In this document: positions 18,963-27,444 of the stretch, piece after piece | Layout: each line of letters begins with the position of its first letter | Numbering within the stretch: position 1 is the stretch's first letter | Assembly: GCA_041941305.1 (NCBI GenBank) | Contig: JBGTQJ010000033.1 | Coordinates: forward strand, 36,532-100,531 | Length of the DNA stretch: 64,000 bases | Source of the DNA: JANSWP01 sp041941305 | GTDB lineage: Bacteria > Bacteroidota > Bacteroidia > Chitinophagales > Saprospiraceae | Reading direction: 5' to 3' | Position numbers and translations under genes: made by a program | The notes under the pieces: generated by a model | Told to the model about the DNA's origin: nothing | Seen by the model: only the letters and a program-made list of their open reading frames with translations | The model's database searches: none

Positions 18963-20783
18963 TTAATTAATCATGACCATCAAGCCTTTCACTGTTAAGT
19001 TCAAGCCTGACTTAACCTCACCATTTAAGCCTGCCTCAAAGGAAGCATTCATATTGCCCTTGGCTGCAAGGTTCATATTAGCTGTAGCATTGACATTATT
19101 TCCTTTAATATCCACATTGCCAACTGAGCCTTCAATGGTGATATTTCCTGTATCTGACTTTACTGAAATGTTTTGTGTGGCTTTTATGGAAATTTCTTTT
19201 GGACTTTCTATCGAAATTCCACTTGTCGACATTTCCATTTTGTTGCCGGTTTGGTCTTGAATAAGAATAGATTTATCCTTGTCTGAAAAAACAGCTTTAT
19301 TTCCACCTGGTGTTTCTACTGTGATAATTTTGTCTTTGTCATTAAATTCGAGTTTTAAATCATTTTTAGTGACAATTGCTTTGATTGAATTATCACTATC
19401 TGGAGTATAAGGTGGACTTAATTTACTACTATAAAGACTGCCTAAAATGATTGCGAATCTTGGGTCATTATTCAAAAAACCAACGACTACCTCATCTCCC
19501 ACTTCAGGCATGAAAAATGATCCTTTACCCTCTGTTGCGTAGAATTTGGAAAGTCTGGCCCATATCCCATCACCTGATTCTGCTATAATTGGGATATCTA
19601 CTTGTACCCTTGTTTGTCCATCGGGATCGCTATCAATCTTTTTCACTTTTCCATTCTGTAAGCCATAAATGGCTGGCAACAATCCTGCTGCTGGGGGTCC
19701 GTGAACTTTTGGTCTATTTGCAAAATATTCAGGTGATAAACCAAAGCCAACGGTGGTGTTCCAAATACCTTCTTTCAACCTGTGATGAACCTTTGTGATC
19801 AATGCACTTCCATTCATCCTTGCACCAAAACCTTTGATATCAATAAGCGTATTGAGTTTCGCCAATGCAGAGCCTACTATTTCAATATCACCATAAATCC
19901 TTGATAATCGAGACTTGGTTAAATGCCCATTCGCCCATTCTTTCAAATCACCCTGTTCTAATGGCGCGGTACTATGCATTTCATATTCTCCTATCCCTAG
20001 GACGTCTGATAACTTCTTTCCATCTAAATCTCCATGACTATTCATCGAAGGCTCACTTGAGGCGCCTTCCGTCAATTTTTGATCTGACATACTCCAACCA
20101 TGCGTTTTTATGGATGGGATTTGATACCTGGATTCGACATTTCCATCCAGGCTTATAACATCTTTTTCAAAAGTAACTTCCAAATCAGCAGACCCACTGA
20201 TATTTGGTTTTTTTACATATACTTTACCATCTGTAGCATATACCAATAATCCATTGGCTTCAGCCCTCATTCTCACAAAATCCCAATCTGTAGAATAGTA
20301 TTGTATTTGTTGCTTAAAAGTATAAGATGTGCTTTCAACATCTTTTTCCAACCCATGATCACTAATGATTGAAGAAATAATAGCGCTATCATCCTTATCC
20401 TTGAAATATTTACTCTTTCTCCCTAAAGTCATTTTTACTGCCTTGTCACTACAATTCAGAATCAATTGCTTCATAGTTCCATATGCTCTTACTCCAACAT
20501 TTACAATGATTCCCTTAAAAACTGTAGTGTCATCTTCATGATATCCCAGTTGTATCTCTATATCTTTTCCAGGTTCAAATTTGCTATCCTCTGTCAATTC
20601 AAAAGTAGAATTGTCCTTCCCTTTAAATTCAAGCGTCAATATGACTCGTGCCCTGGCAACTCGATCAATTGACTGTTCAATTTCAATATCCAAGACCTGG
20701 TACTGTTCTCCCAAGGTGGATCCACTTGCGATTAATTTATAAGAGGTGGCATCGGTTTTTCCAGAAATCGGAGAACTAGGCAT
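18963..20783 (-). CDS. VgrG/gp5-gp27-like spike protein (Afp8-like)
   Basis: Central spike of the injection system, 606 residues. Residues 1-350 form the gp27-like hub domain. An OB fold follows from about 370 (GLQNGKVKKIDSDPDGQTRVQV, in part, and FMPEVGDEVVVGFLNNDPRFAIILGSLY), the classical VgrG/gp5 signature. The C-terminal 150 residues are a repetitive beta-helix with alternating polar and hydrophobic residues (SIESPKEISIKA, NITIEGSVGNVDIKG), which forms the needle that binds PAAR. There is no lysozyme domain and no C-terminal effector domain. It follows the LysM adaptor gene and precedes PAAR, the standard eCIS order. Confidence 0.95.
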   Translation of the reverse strand: MPSSPISGKTDATSYKLIASGSTLGEQYQVLDIEIEQSIDRVARARVILTLEFKGKDNSTFELTEDSKFEPGKDIEIQLGYHEDDTTVFKGIIVNVGVRAYGTMKQLILNCSDKAVKMTLGRKSKYFKDKDDSAIISSIISDHGLEKDVESTSYTFKQQIQYYSTDWDFVRMRAEANGLLVYATDGKVYVKKPNISGSADLEVTFEKDVISLDGNVESRYQIPSIKTHGWSMSDQKLTEGASSEPSMNSHGDLDGKKLSDVLGIGEYEMHSTAPLEQGDLKEWANGHLTKSRLSRIYGDIEIVGSALAKLNTLIDIKGFGARMNGSALITKVHHRLKEGIWNTTVGFGLSPEYFANRPKVHGPPAAGLLPAIYGLQNGKVKKIDSDPDGQTRVQVDIPIIAESGDGIWARLSKFYATEGKGSFFMPEVGDEVVVGFLNNDPRFAIILGSLYSSKLSPPYTPDSDNSIKAIVTKNDLKLEFNDKDKIITVETPGGNKAVFSDKDKSILIQDQTGNKMEMSTSGISIESPKEISIKATQNISVKSDTGNITIEGSVGNVDIKGNNVNATANMNLAAKGNMNASFEAGLNGEVKSGLNLTVKGLMVMIN

Positions 20784-20811
20784 ATACTATGTTATAATTT
20801 TCTCTGTGTAT

Positions 20812-21528
20812 TTAGGCTATTAACTGTTTATCAACCAATGGAGGAAATATCAACTTTTGACCCGGTCGTAAATAATTCAAATAGGGAAGATTGTTGAATT
20901 TGGCAATCTGAAAATAATACCGACTGGAGCCATAATGTTCAAAACACAATAACGGCAAAGTATCTCCCTCTTTAATGGTCACCACATTTGTCATATCTGG
21001 AGATTGTTTGCCTTCTTGTTTTGCTTTCGTTAAGGCATCCGTAAATCTCACAAAGCCACATGATGCCTTTGCCCTGAGTGGCGTTCCATCCGATTCAAAA
21101 AGCTCATAATCAACAGACAAGCTTGACATGTAGCCCTTTAATTGAAACTCACCCCATGTAAGCTTTAAATAATTGGGTGCATGAGATGCGCTATTTACAT
21201 TTATGCAAACATTATGTAGCTTTTCTATTTGTTTCCAAACAGCTTTAGCTCTTTTCCCGTCTATTAAAAGTGTGCTATCAAATATCAGATCGAAATTGAC
21301 TGATCCGGGACGAAAACCGGTAATCTTGATACTTTTAAAGTCTCCTCCTGCAATTTGCTGTGCGCCTTTTTTTTTGGAACTTTTACATCCCGCACTACCA
21401 GCATCTGATTCCCATCCAAGGGTAATTGAAGCAGGATTGAATTGGACTTCCATTTCCCCCGACTTACCTGAAAAGTCGTACTTACTGTAGGCTTCTATCT
21501 TCATTTTTGTAATTCCCTCATTTGCCAT
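20812..21528 (-). CDS. LysM-domain tube-baseplate adaptor (Afp7-like)
   Basis: 238-residue adaptor thought to join tube and spike. The N-terminal domain starts with KMKIEAYSKYDFSGKSGEMEV (in part) and VQFNPASITLGW, the conserved 'FNPxS' feature of this family. A C-terminal LysM module spans about 182-232 (TIKEGDTLPLLCFEHYGSS, then IAKFNNL, LRPGQKLIFPPL). In phage and eCIS tails this LysM (gpX/gp53-like) domain binds the hub rather than necessarily peptidoglycan. It lies between DUF5908 and the spike gene. Confident by motif and synteny. Confidence 0.92.
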   Translation of the reverse strand: MANEGITKMKIEAYSKYDFSGKSGEMEVQFNPASITLGWESDAGSAGCKSSKKKGAQQIAGGDFKSIKITGFRPGSVNFDLIFDSTLLIDGKRAKAVWKQIEKLHNVCINVNSASHAPNYLKLTWGEFQLKGYMSSLSVDYELFESDGTPLRAKASCGFVRFTDALTKAKQEGKQSPDMTNVVTIKEGDTLPLLCFEHYGSSRYYFQIAKFNNLPYLNYLRPGQKLIFPPLVDKQLIA

Positions 21529-21568
21529 AGATTTTCATTTTGAGAGTTTGAGAAAATTAAGAGTATGC

Positions 21569-21784
21569 TTAGAAATGCTGATTTTGCAATTTGAAATATT
21601 CCTTCACCCAGCGCTTCATTTCTCTCATGATCTCTGCTTTTAAGTCTTCATTTTCTTCATCTTTTTCACAATCATCGTTACAGTCTTCATCTTTTCCTGA
21701 AGGCAAGTTTTTGGCAATTGGATTGTCTGATTTATGTTCCCCTACTTTTGCTTGGATGAGCAATTCTCTTATTTCTACTGGCAT
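21569..21784 (-). CDS. DUF5908 small eCIS protein
   Basis: 71-residue protein beginning MPVEIRELLIQAKV, the signature of DUF5908, a family found almost only in contractile injection clusters of Bacteroidota and relatives. A central acidic, Cys-containing linker (EDCNDDCEKDEENEDLK) is followed by a C-terminal amphipathic helix with MREMKRWVKEY. It occupies the position of afp6, between the second tube protein and the LysM adaptor. The exact structural role is unknown; a small tube- or hub-associated part is likely. Confidence 0.85.
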   Translation of the reverse strand: MPVEIRELLIQAKVGEHKSDNPIAKNLPSGKDEDCNDDCEKDEENEDLKAEIMREMKRWVKEYFKLQNQHF

Positions 21785-21921
21785 AACACAAGATTTTTTT
21801 TCCCCTTCAAGTTATTTTTTGTCCAGGCATACTTACATTGGGCAAATTTTTTTGAAAGGTTGATTTAATAGAAGCTGTTATGGTTTAGTTCTGAATAAAT
21901 ACTATAAGCTTCTTCCAATCA

Positions 21922-22428
21922 TTAAGATGCTGAACCTACTTTTTCTCCATTTGTAACTCCTTCGACCTGGAAAAAGGAATAAGTTAATGTGATAGATTCT
22001 ACCACAACTGAACTCTGTTGTGCATTGAATCCCGATACTTCCCAGTTAATAGGATAAGCATTATTAAAAGTCCAGGTACAAACAAGTTTTGGCTTCCCCC
22101 CATTGTCAGACTCTGCCAGCAGTTGAACTGTGACCAGTTTGGTTTTTATCAAACCATTACTATTGGTACCAAAAGAATCAAAGCACCATTTTGCCAATTT
22201 TGAATCCATAGGTATCATTCCTCTTTTCAATTTGAGGTCGCCATAACTTGTTCTCACCGGAAGTTTGCGGGACATATAATTCATCCCTCCCTCAATTAAT
22301 GGAGTGGTCTCCAAATTCATAGAGATGCCTTCAACTTCCTGAAAGGCAGTATCTAATCCATCTTGAGGAAATCCTGCTATAAATACTTTAAAATGAAATC
22401 CAGCTGGAGGATAAAATTTATTAACCAT
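21922..22428 (-). CDS. Second tube protein (Afp5-like)
   Basis: 168-residue T4 gp19-like tube protein. It starts with FYPPAGFHFKVFI and has FQEVEGISMNLETTPLIEGG, the tube-family pattern, and ends with the strand VESITLTYSFFQVEG. It differs clearly from the major tube protein encoded just upstream: shorter N-terminus, 'GGMNYMSRKLP' and 'LKLKRGM' in place of 'WLPW...VTFKKGM'. In the AFP/PVC family such divergent copies form the initiating ring between hub and tube, and the position directly before DUF5908/LysM supports that role. The specific ring assignment is inference. Confidence 0.88.
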   Translation of the reverse strand: MVNKFYPPAGFHFKVFIAGFPQDGLDTAFQEVEGISMNLETTPLIEGGMNYMSRKLPVRTSYGDLKLKRGMIPMDSKLAKWCFDSFGTNSNGLIKTKLVTVQLLAESDNGGKPKLVCTWTFNNAYPINWEVSGFNAQQSSVVVESITLTYSFFQVEGVTNGEKVGSAS

Positions 22429-22469
22429 ATCCTTATTCTATAAATCTATTCAAAGAGTTCAATCAATAA

Positions 22470-22979
22470 TTAGGAGCCTAGAGCCATGGATAATCCCTCA
22501 TGTGCCAAAACGATCTCTTCAATTGCTATCTCACTTGACTGGGCATTCATATCCGTTGAAGTTACTTTCATTGGCCAGGCATTTAAGAGGGTCCAAATGA
22601 AAAGGGTGGCTCCGGTTTCATCCAATAACTCAATAGTTACTTGTTGTCTTTCAATAACATTCATCGTTACAGACATGAAGTAATCAAACAAAGTGGAATC
22701 GGCTTTGAACATGCCTTTCTTAAACGTGACATCGCTAGCCTTGCGCAAACCTGGTTGTTTAACTGTTGACCAGGGTAGCCAGGTTCCGGCACGATATTCC
22801 ATTACATCGTGTTCTGTGTCCAAGCCAGAGACTTCCTGGAAGTCAATTACTCCGACACCTCCAAAAGTAACTTTAAAGTGAAATTTTGGCACCGGCCACG
22901 GATTCGCCTGTTCGGAGCCATTTGCTTTCATATCCTTGGGAGCTGCAGGTTTTGCTGCTTTTACTTTATTTGCTGCCAT
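22470..22979 (-). CDS. Major inner-tube protein (Afp1-like)
   Basis: 169-residue tube subunit that stacks into hexameric rings to form the needle. The N-terminal 25 residues are a basic, Ala/Pro-rich leader (KVKAAKPAAPKDMK). The tube fold follows: NPWPVPKFHFKVTFGG, IDFQEVSGLD, VTFKKGMFKAD, and the final helix/strand MNAQSSEIAIEEIVLAHEG. It lies just downstream of the sheath gene, as expected for co-production at near 1:1 stoichiometry. A 250-bp untranslated stretch separates it from the sheath gene and could carry extra regulation. Confidence 0.93.
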   Translation of the reverse strand: MAANKVKAAKPAAPKDMKANGSEQANPWPVPKFHFKVTFGGVGVIDFQEVSGLDTEHDVMEYRAGTWLPWSTVKQPGLRKASDVTFKKGMFKADSTLFDYFMSVTMNVIERQQVTIELLDETGATLFIWTLLNAWPMKVTSTDMNAQSSEIAIEEIVLAHEGLSMALGS

Positions 22980-23230
22980 GGTATTAAAATTTTAAATGCA
23001 CTAACAACTATCCAAAGCAATACTTCCTAGTGCAGTTTTATCTTAGATTCTGACCCAAGATGAGCGTGCGAAAGAAGGTGAGTAAATGTTTAAAACCATC
23101 AGGTAAGATGATGTATTAAATTCTCCTTTCGGTACACTCAAATAAATAGGTCAATAAGATTAGATTTAATTAAAAAATTATGATTAATAGTCTTAACTCA
23201 TACAGATCTTCGAAATCTCTTAATACCCGA

Positions 23231-24763
23231 TTAGGAAGTTTGCATTTGTTGTTCGAATGTAATCACGATAAATTCTGCAGGTCTCGTAACAGCAATTTTG
23301 ACCGAAACTCTCATGATACCATCCAGAATATCAACTGGGGTCATAGTTGAACCTAATCCAACATCTACACTAAATGAACTATCTGGAGTTGCTCCGGCTA
23401 AAGCACCAGCATACCACATGTTGTTTAGGAAATTGGTAATCATCGCTTTTAGATTCGACCATGTACTAGAGTTATTTGGTTCAAAAACAAATGCTTCAGC
23501 GGCATATTTGATTGATAATTCAATCATACTAACAGTTCGTCGAACAGAAATATATCGCCAGTCTTGACTATTTCCATCTAATGTACGCGCCCCCCAAACG
23601 ATAACACCCTTCCCTGGGAATGTTCTGATAGCATTTACTGCTTTACCACTAATTGGAACGTTCAAATCTTCTTGCTGATGATCATCTAAATGGATGACTG
23701 GTTTTACGACGGAAGTCAAGCTAACATTTGCAGGAGCCTGATGAGTTCCAACAGATGCATCGACTGCCTTATATATACCAGCCATAGCTCCACTGGGTGG
23801 TTGAATATTCATTTCTTCTCTCAACAATTTCATAACTGCTTTATAAGTTGGACTTATTTGAAGAAGGGCGTTGTGTTGCCTGTCAATATCTTCCCCATCT
23901 GCTCCCAACTTATCCAGGATATTTGTGCTAATATCTACAGCACGTGGGTTGTCAACTTCATTTCCATCCTTATCTTTTTTCTTCGGAAAAAGAATCTCTA
24001 CTTCTTTTTTTAGTCTTTCAACTAATGGTGCAGTATCTTTTAGATTGGTAAAATTGATTTCTGTAGGTTGAACAACTGTGGATTGTATCCAGGGATAGTA
24101 GACTGCTCCAAAATTCAAATCTGTTGTACCAATGGCTCCTCTAAAATCTTTTATAATTGAAAATTCTGTATCAGGTTGCTCATATCCCTGGTAGATATCA
24201 AAAATTGCAAACCTATTTATCATACTTCTGCAATGTGGCATGATTAATTGCCATATACCGTAATAATCTTCCTTTGTACCCATGGTATGACCATCTGGAA
24301 CAACTACCATAGTAGGTTCAGGTTCTTTTTCCAATAATTTGAGGGCGTCATTGATATTGTCGCCAGTTAAAACCGCATTATTGGAAGCGTCTTCATTATT
24401 GTATGTCCCAACAGAAATCACATAACAATCCCCGCCACCATTGTTATAGTAAAGGCGCATAGCATTGTACATGAAATATTGAGTTTGTCCTTCACTATTG
24501 TCGACTGCCAGGTCAATAGGTGGTTTATCCGCAACATCAAAAGCTACGGTGTATTTTACTTTTGATGCCCCTCCAAAATACCTGGTGTATTCATCAAAGG
24601 AGGCAATTTTGACAATTTGATTCAATAGTGATTTGTGGTCTCTGGTGGCTTTTTCTGTAAAACCTATGAAACATGGGATTGCAGTTGGCACCGGAACCAC
24701 CGAATTGGTAAAGGCGTTCTTTTCTTCTATATATACGCCAGGAGTTGCAAGCACTGTTGCCAT
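23231..24763 (-). CDS. Contractile sheath protein (Afp2/3/4-like)
   Basis: 510-residue tail sheath protein whose contraction drives the tube outward. Hallmarks are the N-terminal ATPGVYIEEKNAF, the Gly-rich NNGGGDCYVISVG segment, the C-terminal domain with GKGVIVWGARTLDG and YISVRRTVSMIELSI, and the last strand (VTRPAEFIVITFEQQ), which takes part in strand exchange with neighbours. Only one sheath gene is present, unlike AFP with three. It follows the cap and the 348-residue unknown gene. Very confident. Confidence 0.97.
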   Translation of the reverse strand: MATVLATPGVYIEEKNAFTNSVVPVPTAIPCFIGFTEKATRDHKSLLNQIVKIASFDEYTRYFGGASKVKYTVAFDVADKPPIDLAVDNSEGQTQYFMYNAMRLYYNNGGGDCYVISVGTYNNEDASNNAVLTGDNINDALKLLEKEPEPTMVVVPDGHTMGTKEDYYGIWQLIMPHCRSMINRFAIFDIYQGYEQPDTEFSIIKDFRGAIGTTDLNFGAVYYPWIQSTVVQPTEINFTNLKDTAPLVERLKKEVEILFPKKKDKDGNEVDNPRAVDISTNILDKLGADGEDIDRQHNALLQISPTYKAVMKLLREEMNIQPPSGAMAGIYKAVDASVGTHQAPANVSLTSVVKPVIHLDDHQQEDLNVPISGKAVNAIRTFPGKGVIVWGARTLDGNSQDWRYISVRRTVSMIELSIKYAAEAFVFEPNNSSTWSNLKAMITNFLNNMWYAGALAGATPDSSFSVDVGLGSTMTPVDILDGIMRVSVKIAVTRPAEFIVITFEQQMQTS

Positions 24764-24891
24764 AATGGATATGTTTAATTGTTAAGAAATTATTGCAAAA
24801 TTCATTGCTAGAATATTCTAATTGAAAAGCTAACTCTGGCAGCACAAAAAGCCAAATAGGCTTCTTTGTTAACTTAAGGCAGCTTTTCATA

Positions 24892-25938
24892 TTATCCTAA
24901 GTAGACATAAATGTCAGAGTATGCTATCGTCTTTTCTTTATCTTGAAAACCTTTGACATTGGCTGCTTCTGCTGATGGAAGTGTTACAAATTGAGGGTGA
25001 TTATCCTCCTTATTCTTATTAAACTCCAATTTGAAAAAATCCTCATGAGCATCCACAAGGGGAATCGCTTCATTTGAGACTAACTCCCAAGCTATGCTAC
25101 CATCAATTAGCTTTTTCTGTTGGGGCTTAGAAAACGTAACCTTGCTTTTTGGATGAGTAACCTGAAAAGATGGTTTTGCATCCTGTTTTAAACCCAAAAA
25201 GTAGTATCGCCAAATGGTTTTCCTGTTTTCAAATCTTATTTTATATCGCAGATGGGGTTCCTTTGAATCCCCTTGAGCCAATAGCATATTCTTGTCAAAA
25301 AATAAATGGATATATCCAAAATGTCTTCCCAAACCTGAATGTAGTAGATAAAACCTTCCAATACTTTCACCATTCTTTTTAAAATTATAATAACCAGATG
25401 GCTCCCTTCTCAAATCAATATTTATTTTCAATCGCTTTTCAAAATCCTCAATGGTCTCTTCAAAAACTTTTTCACCTAACCAGTTTTCAACAATCAGATT
25501 TCCAACTACTTCTTTTATCGGATATTCAAAATAGGGAACCCTGTAATTGAGCAACATATCTTTCGAAACATAAGCAGTTTTATGAAGCAATATTGCTTCA
25601 TCTATTTGCTCCTGCTTATCCAAATTGTCAAAGTAAAATAGCTTTTTTTGAGGGTCGTAAAAGGATCCTTCGCTGATATTTTGAAACAGCCGATTTTTAT
25701 TTTTGAGGATGAATCTAAATGCTTTTTTTTTTGATTCATCCTCAAAATATTTTAAGGTTTTTTGACTATATCCTATAGTAATTGATGAACCAGAAGACTT
25801 AATAAACATTCCCGCTTTTTTCATCCAATCAGCTGTTTGTTTTGTCGGATTTATTTCGAATTCAAAAACGGAAGAATTCAAATAATAGTCGTGGCTGATT
25901 GAAACTTCACAAAAAGCTGAAATTTTTGTCTCTAACAT
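24892..25938 (-). CDS. Conserved eCIS-cluster protein of unknown function
   Basis: 348 residues, no domain that I can name. It is soluble, with no signal peptide or membrane segment, beta-rich and with many aromatics (FYLLHSGLGRHFGYIHLFF, 19 residues, near 200). The two halves look like separate beta domains joined near 130-150. It sits between the DUF4255 cap gene and the sheath gene and is only 13 bp after the former, so it is probably a structural or assembly part acting at the distal end of the tail, such as a cap adaptor like that described for AlgoCIS. That role is a positional inference. Confidence 0.6.
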   Translation of the reverse strand: MLETKISAFCEVSISHDYYLNSSVFEFEINPTKQTADWMKKAGMFIKSSGSSITIGYSQKTLKYFEDESKKKAFRFILKNKNRLFQNISEGSFYDPQKKLFYFDNLDKQEQIDEAILLHKTAYVSKDMLLNYRVPYFEYPIKEVVGNLIVENWLGEKVFEETIEDFEKRLKINIDLRREPSGYYNFKKNGESIGRFYLLHSGLGRHFGYIHLFFDKNMLLAQGDSKEPHLRYKIRFENRKTIWRYYFLGLKQDAKPSFQVTHPKSKVTFSKPQQKKLIDGSIAWELVSNEAIPLVDAHEDFFKLEFNKNKEDNHPQFVTLPSAEAANVKGFQDKEKTIAYSDIYVYLG

Positions 25939-25951
25939 CTTTTGTCAATAT

Positions 25952-26518
25952 TTATCTGGCAGAATTATCAGTTATGAGTCCACCTACTGCATCAGCCTGA
26001 TCAAGTATTCTTCCTTCGAAGAAACTAACCATCCTGACTTTATATATGATTGAGGGCACATATTTTGCACCGATGGCTCCCCATAAATGACTCAGGTTGC
26101 TCAAATCAACGTTGAACATGTCAAAAGTGATTTTATGAACCGTTTTGGGCAATAATGGGGTATTTTGAGGTGTGAAAACCATTTTACCCTGGAAAAAGCC
26201 CACCACTAATGAAAGGAATTTTAATCCTTCCAAATAGTTTTCTCCTGTATAACTGGAAGAAAACATTAGAAACAGATCCAAATTTATTGGAGGGTTTTTT
26301 CTGCTGGTTCCACTGGTGGTAAAGGCTCCTCCTGACAATACTCTTTCCTGCTCTATATTTATCAATGAACATATTATTTTATTGCTGTTTTCAGGAGGAA
26401 CCGAACCATCCTGGTTTACTAAGTTGGAAACTTCCACCTTAGGCTCATTAACCTCATACTTCAATTTGATAAAGTCATTTAATTCAGTCGCAATAGCCCT
26501 GACAATACTGTCCACCAT
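25952..26518 (-). CDS. DUF4255 (Pvc16-type) cap/tail-terminator protein
   Basis: 188-residue protein of the DUF4255/Pvc16 N-terminal family, which forms the hexameric cap that ends sheath and tube growth (Afp16 in AFP). Visible family features are IVRAIATELNDFI at the start, ICSLINIEQERVL, the PPINLDLFLMFSSSYTGENYLEGL block (in part), and the C-terminal LSHLWGAIGAKYVPSIIYKVRM. First gene of the minus-strand eCIS operon; the 675 bp upstream hold no gene, so the operon promoter should lie there. Confidence 0.93.
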   Translation of the reverse strand: MVDSIVRAIATELNDFIKLKYEVNEPKVEVSNLVNQDGSVPPENSNKIICSLINIEQERVLSGGAFTTSGTSRKNPPINLDLFLMFSSSYTGENYLEGLKFLSLVVGFFQGKMVFTPQNTPLLPKTVHKITFDMFNVDLSNLSHLWGAIGAKYVPSIIYKVRMVSFFEGRILDQADAVGGLITDNSAR

Positions 26519-27193
26519 ATAAAATCCAAATTTTGGGTAGTTATTAGACTGAATCCAAAAGCTTTAATTATTTCTTCTAAAAACCATAAGGAATAAAGTC
26601 TATTAATTGCTGGTCAAAAACCTTCCTTCTCATTGATGGATTTCACATCAATAAGTCAATTGGAATTTGATTGTTAAGTCAAGGCAATAAATTACCTGAT
26701 TCAAAGAGTTTTATGACTTTGAATCTCATTCAAATCCACGTGATAGAATTGACTAGCAATTCTCCAAACTTATATGATAAAATGATGATTGAATTGGGAT
26801 GGAAGCCGAAGTAGCTATTGTTCTTTAGAAGGTTCCTATAGCTCTGGTTGTGTTGTAAACATCATCTTATCAACGTAAATAAATTGCTAAAGGCTAACCG
26901 AATTTTAATGTTATAACTATGTTTACACACTAAAATAAGCTCATGTATGCTTCATTTAATAAGGAGCATAAAATACTCAACTAAAGAAGTCTAAACTATG
27001 AAATAGCCTTTATTTCAGTTAAATCGTCTTTTTATAACTTATTTTGACCTAACAGGCCTTGGAGCTACCAATCTATCCCTAGCCTCAAGGGTTGTAATTA
27101 TCGGTAAGCACCAGATGTGTAATTTTCCCAGATATTCTTTATAGGACTAATATAGCTTTCTTTTAGATGACGGATTATTATTTTTGTTAATGT
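26519..27193. other. 675-bp non-coding stretch upstream of the eCIS operon
   Basis: No convincing reading frame and no tRNA-like fold. It must contain the promoter of the minus-strand eCIS operon. One sequence, CAAACTTA at 26765-26772, is a minus-strand TAnnTTTG box, about 250 bp upstream of the cap gene, but I see no good -33 partner. The region is A/T-rich with short inverted repeats only. Confidence 0.4.
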
Positions 27194-27427
27194 TTATTTT
27201 GTAAGTATACGGAAGGCATTAATAATAATTCTCACAATATATATCCCAACAAAGTTAACAATAAAACCTAATAAAAACAATTCAAATATAAATATTTTTT
27301 CTATTTTGGAAAAAGTGTCTCCTTTAGACACAATATCAATGCATGAAAGGAATAAAAACGAAAGTGGGATAGCCAGAACTAAAGCTGCCAAAAACCATAA
27401 AACTTCTTTTGCTAGTGCCTTTTTCAT
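27194..27427 (-). CDS. Small two-helix membrane protein
   Basis: 77 residues with two hydrophobic helices (about 8-30, FLAALVLAIPLSFLFLSC, and 46-70, FELFLLGFIVNFVGIYIVR) joined by a short polar loop. Lys-rich ends suggest that both termini face the cytoplasm. No known family recognised. It lies 17 bp downstream of the GH18-like gene on the same strand and may be co-transcribed with it. The small hydrophobic two-helix form resembles holin-like or accessory proteins, but nothing specific supports a lysis role. Confidence 0.55.
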   Translation of the reverse strand: MKKALAKEVLWFLAALVLAIPLSFLFLSCIDIVSKGDTFSKIEKIFIFELFLLGFIVNFVGIYIVRIIINAFRILTK

Positions 27428-27444
27428 TGTTTATTCCTTTTGGT

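Noticed and set aside
18641..18970. Long plus-strand reading frame opposite the PAAR gene
   Set aside because: It is the mirror of the Gly/Pro-rich PAAR codons; the minus-strand frame has the PAAR signature and operon context.
692..26518. Prophage or type VI secretion system
   Set aside because: No capsid, portal, terminase or integrase, and no TssJ/L/M membrane complex or ClpV; DUF5908, DUF4255 and the AAA+ ATPase are eCIS features.
26519..27193. Possible tRNA or small RNA gene in the long gap
   Set aside because: No cloverleaf and no clear promoter-terminator pair could be found by eye.
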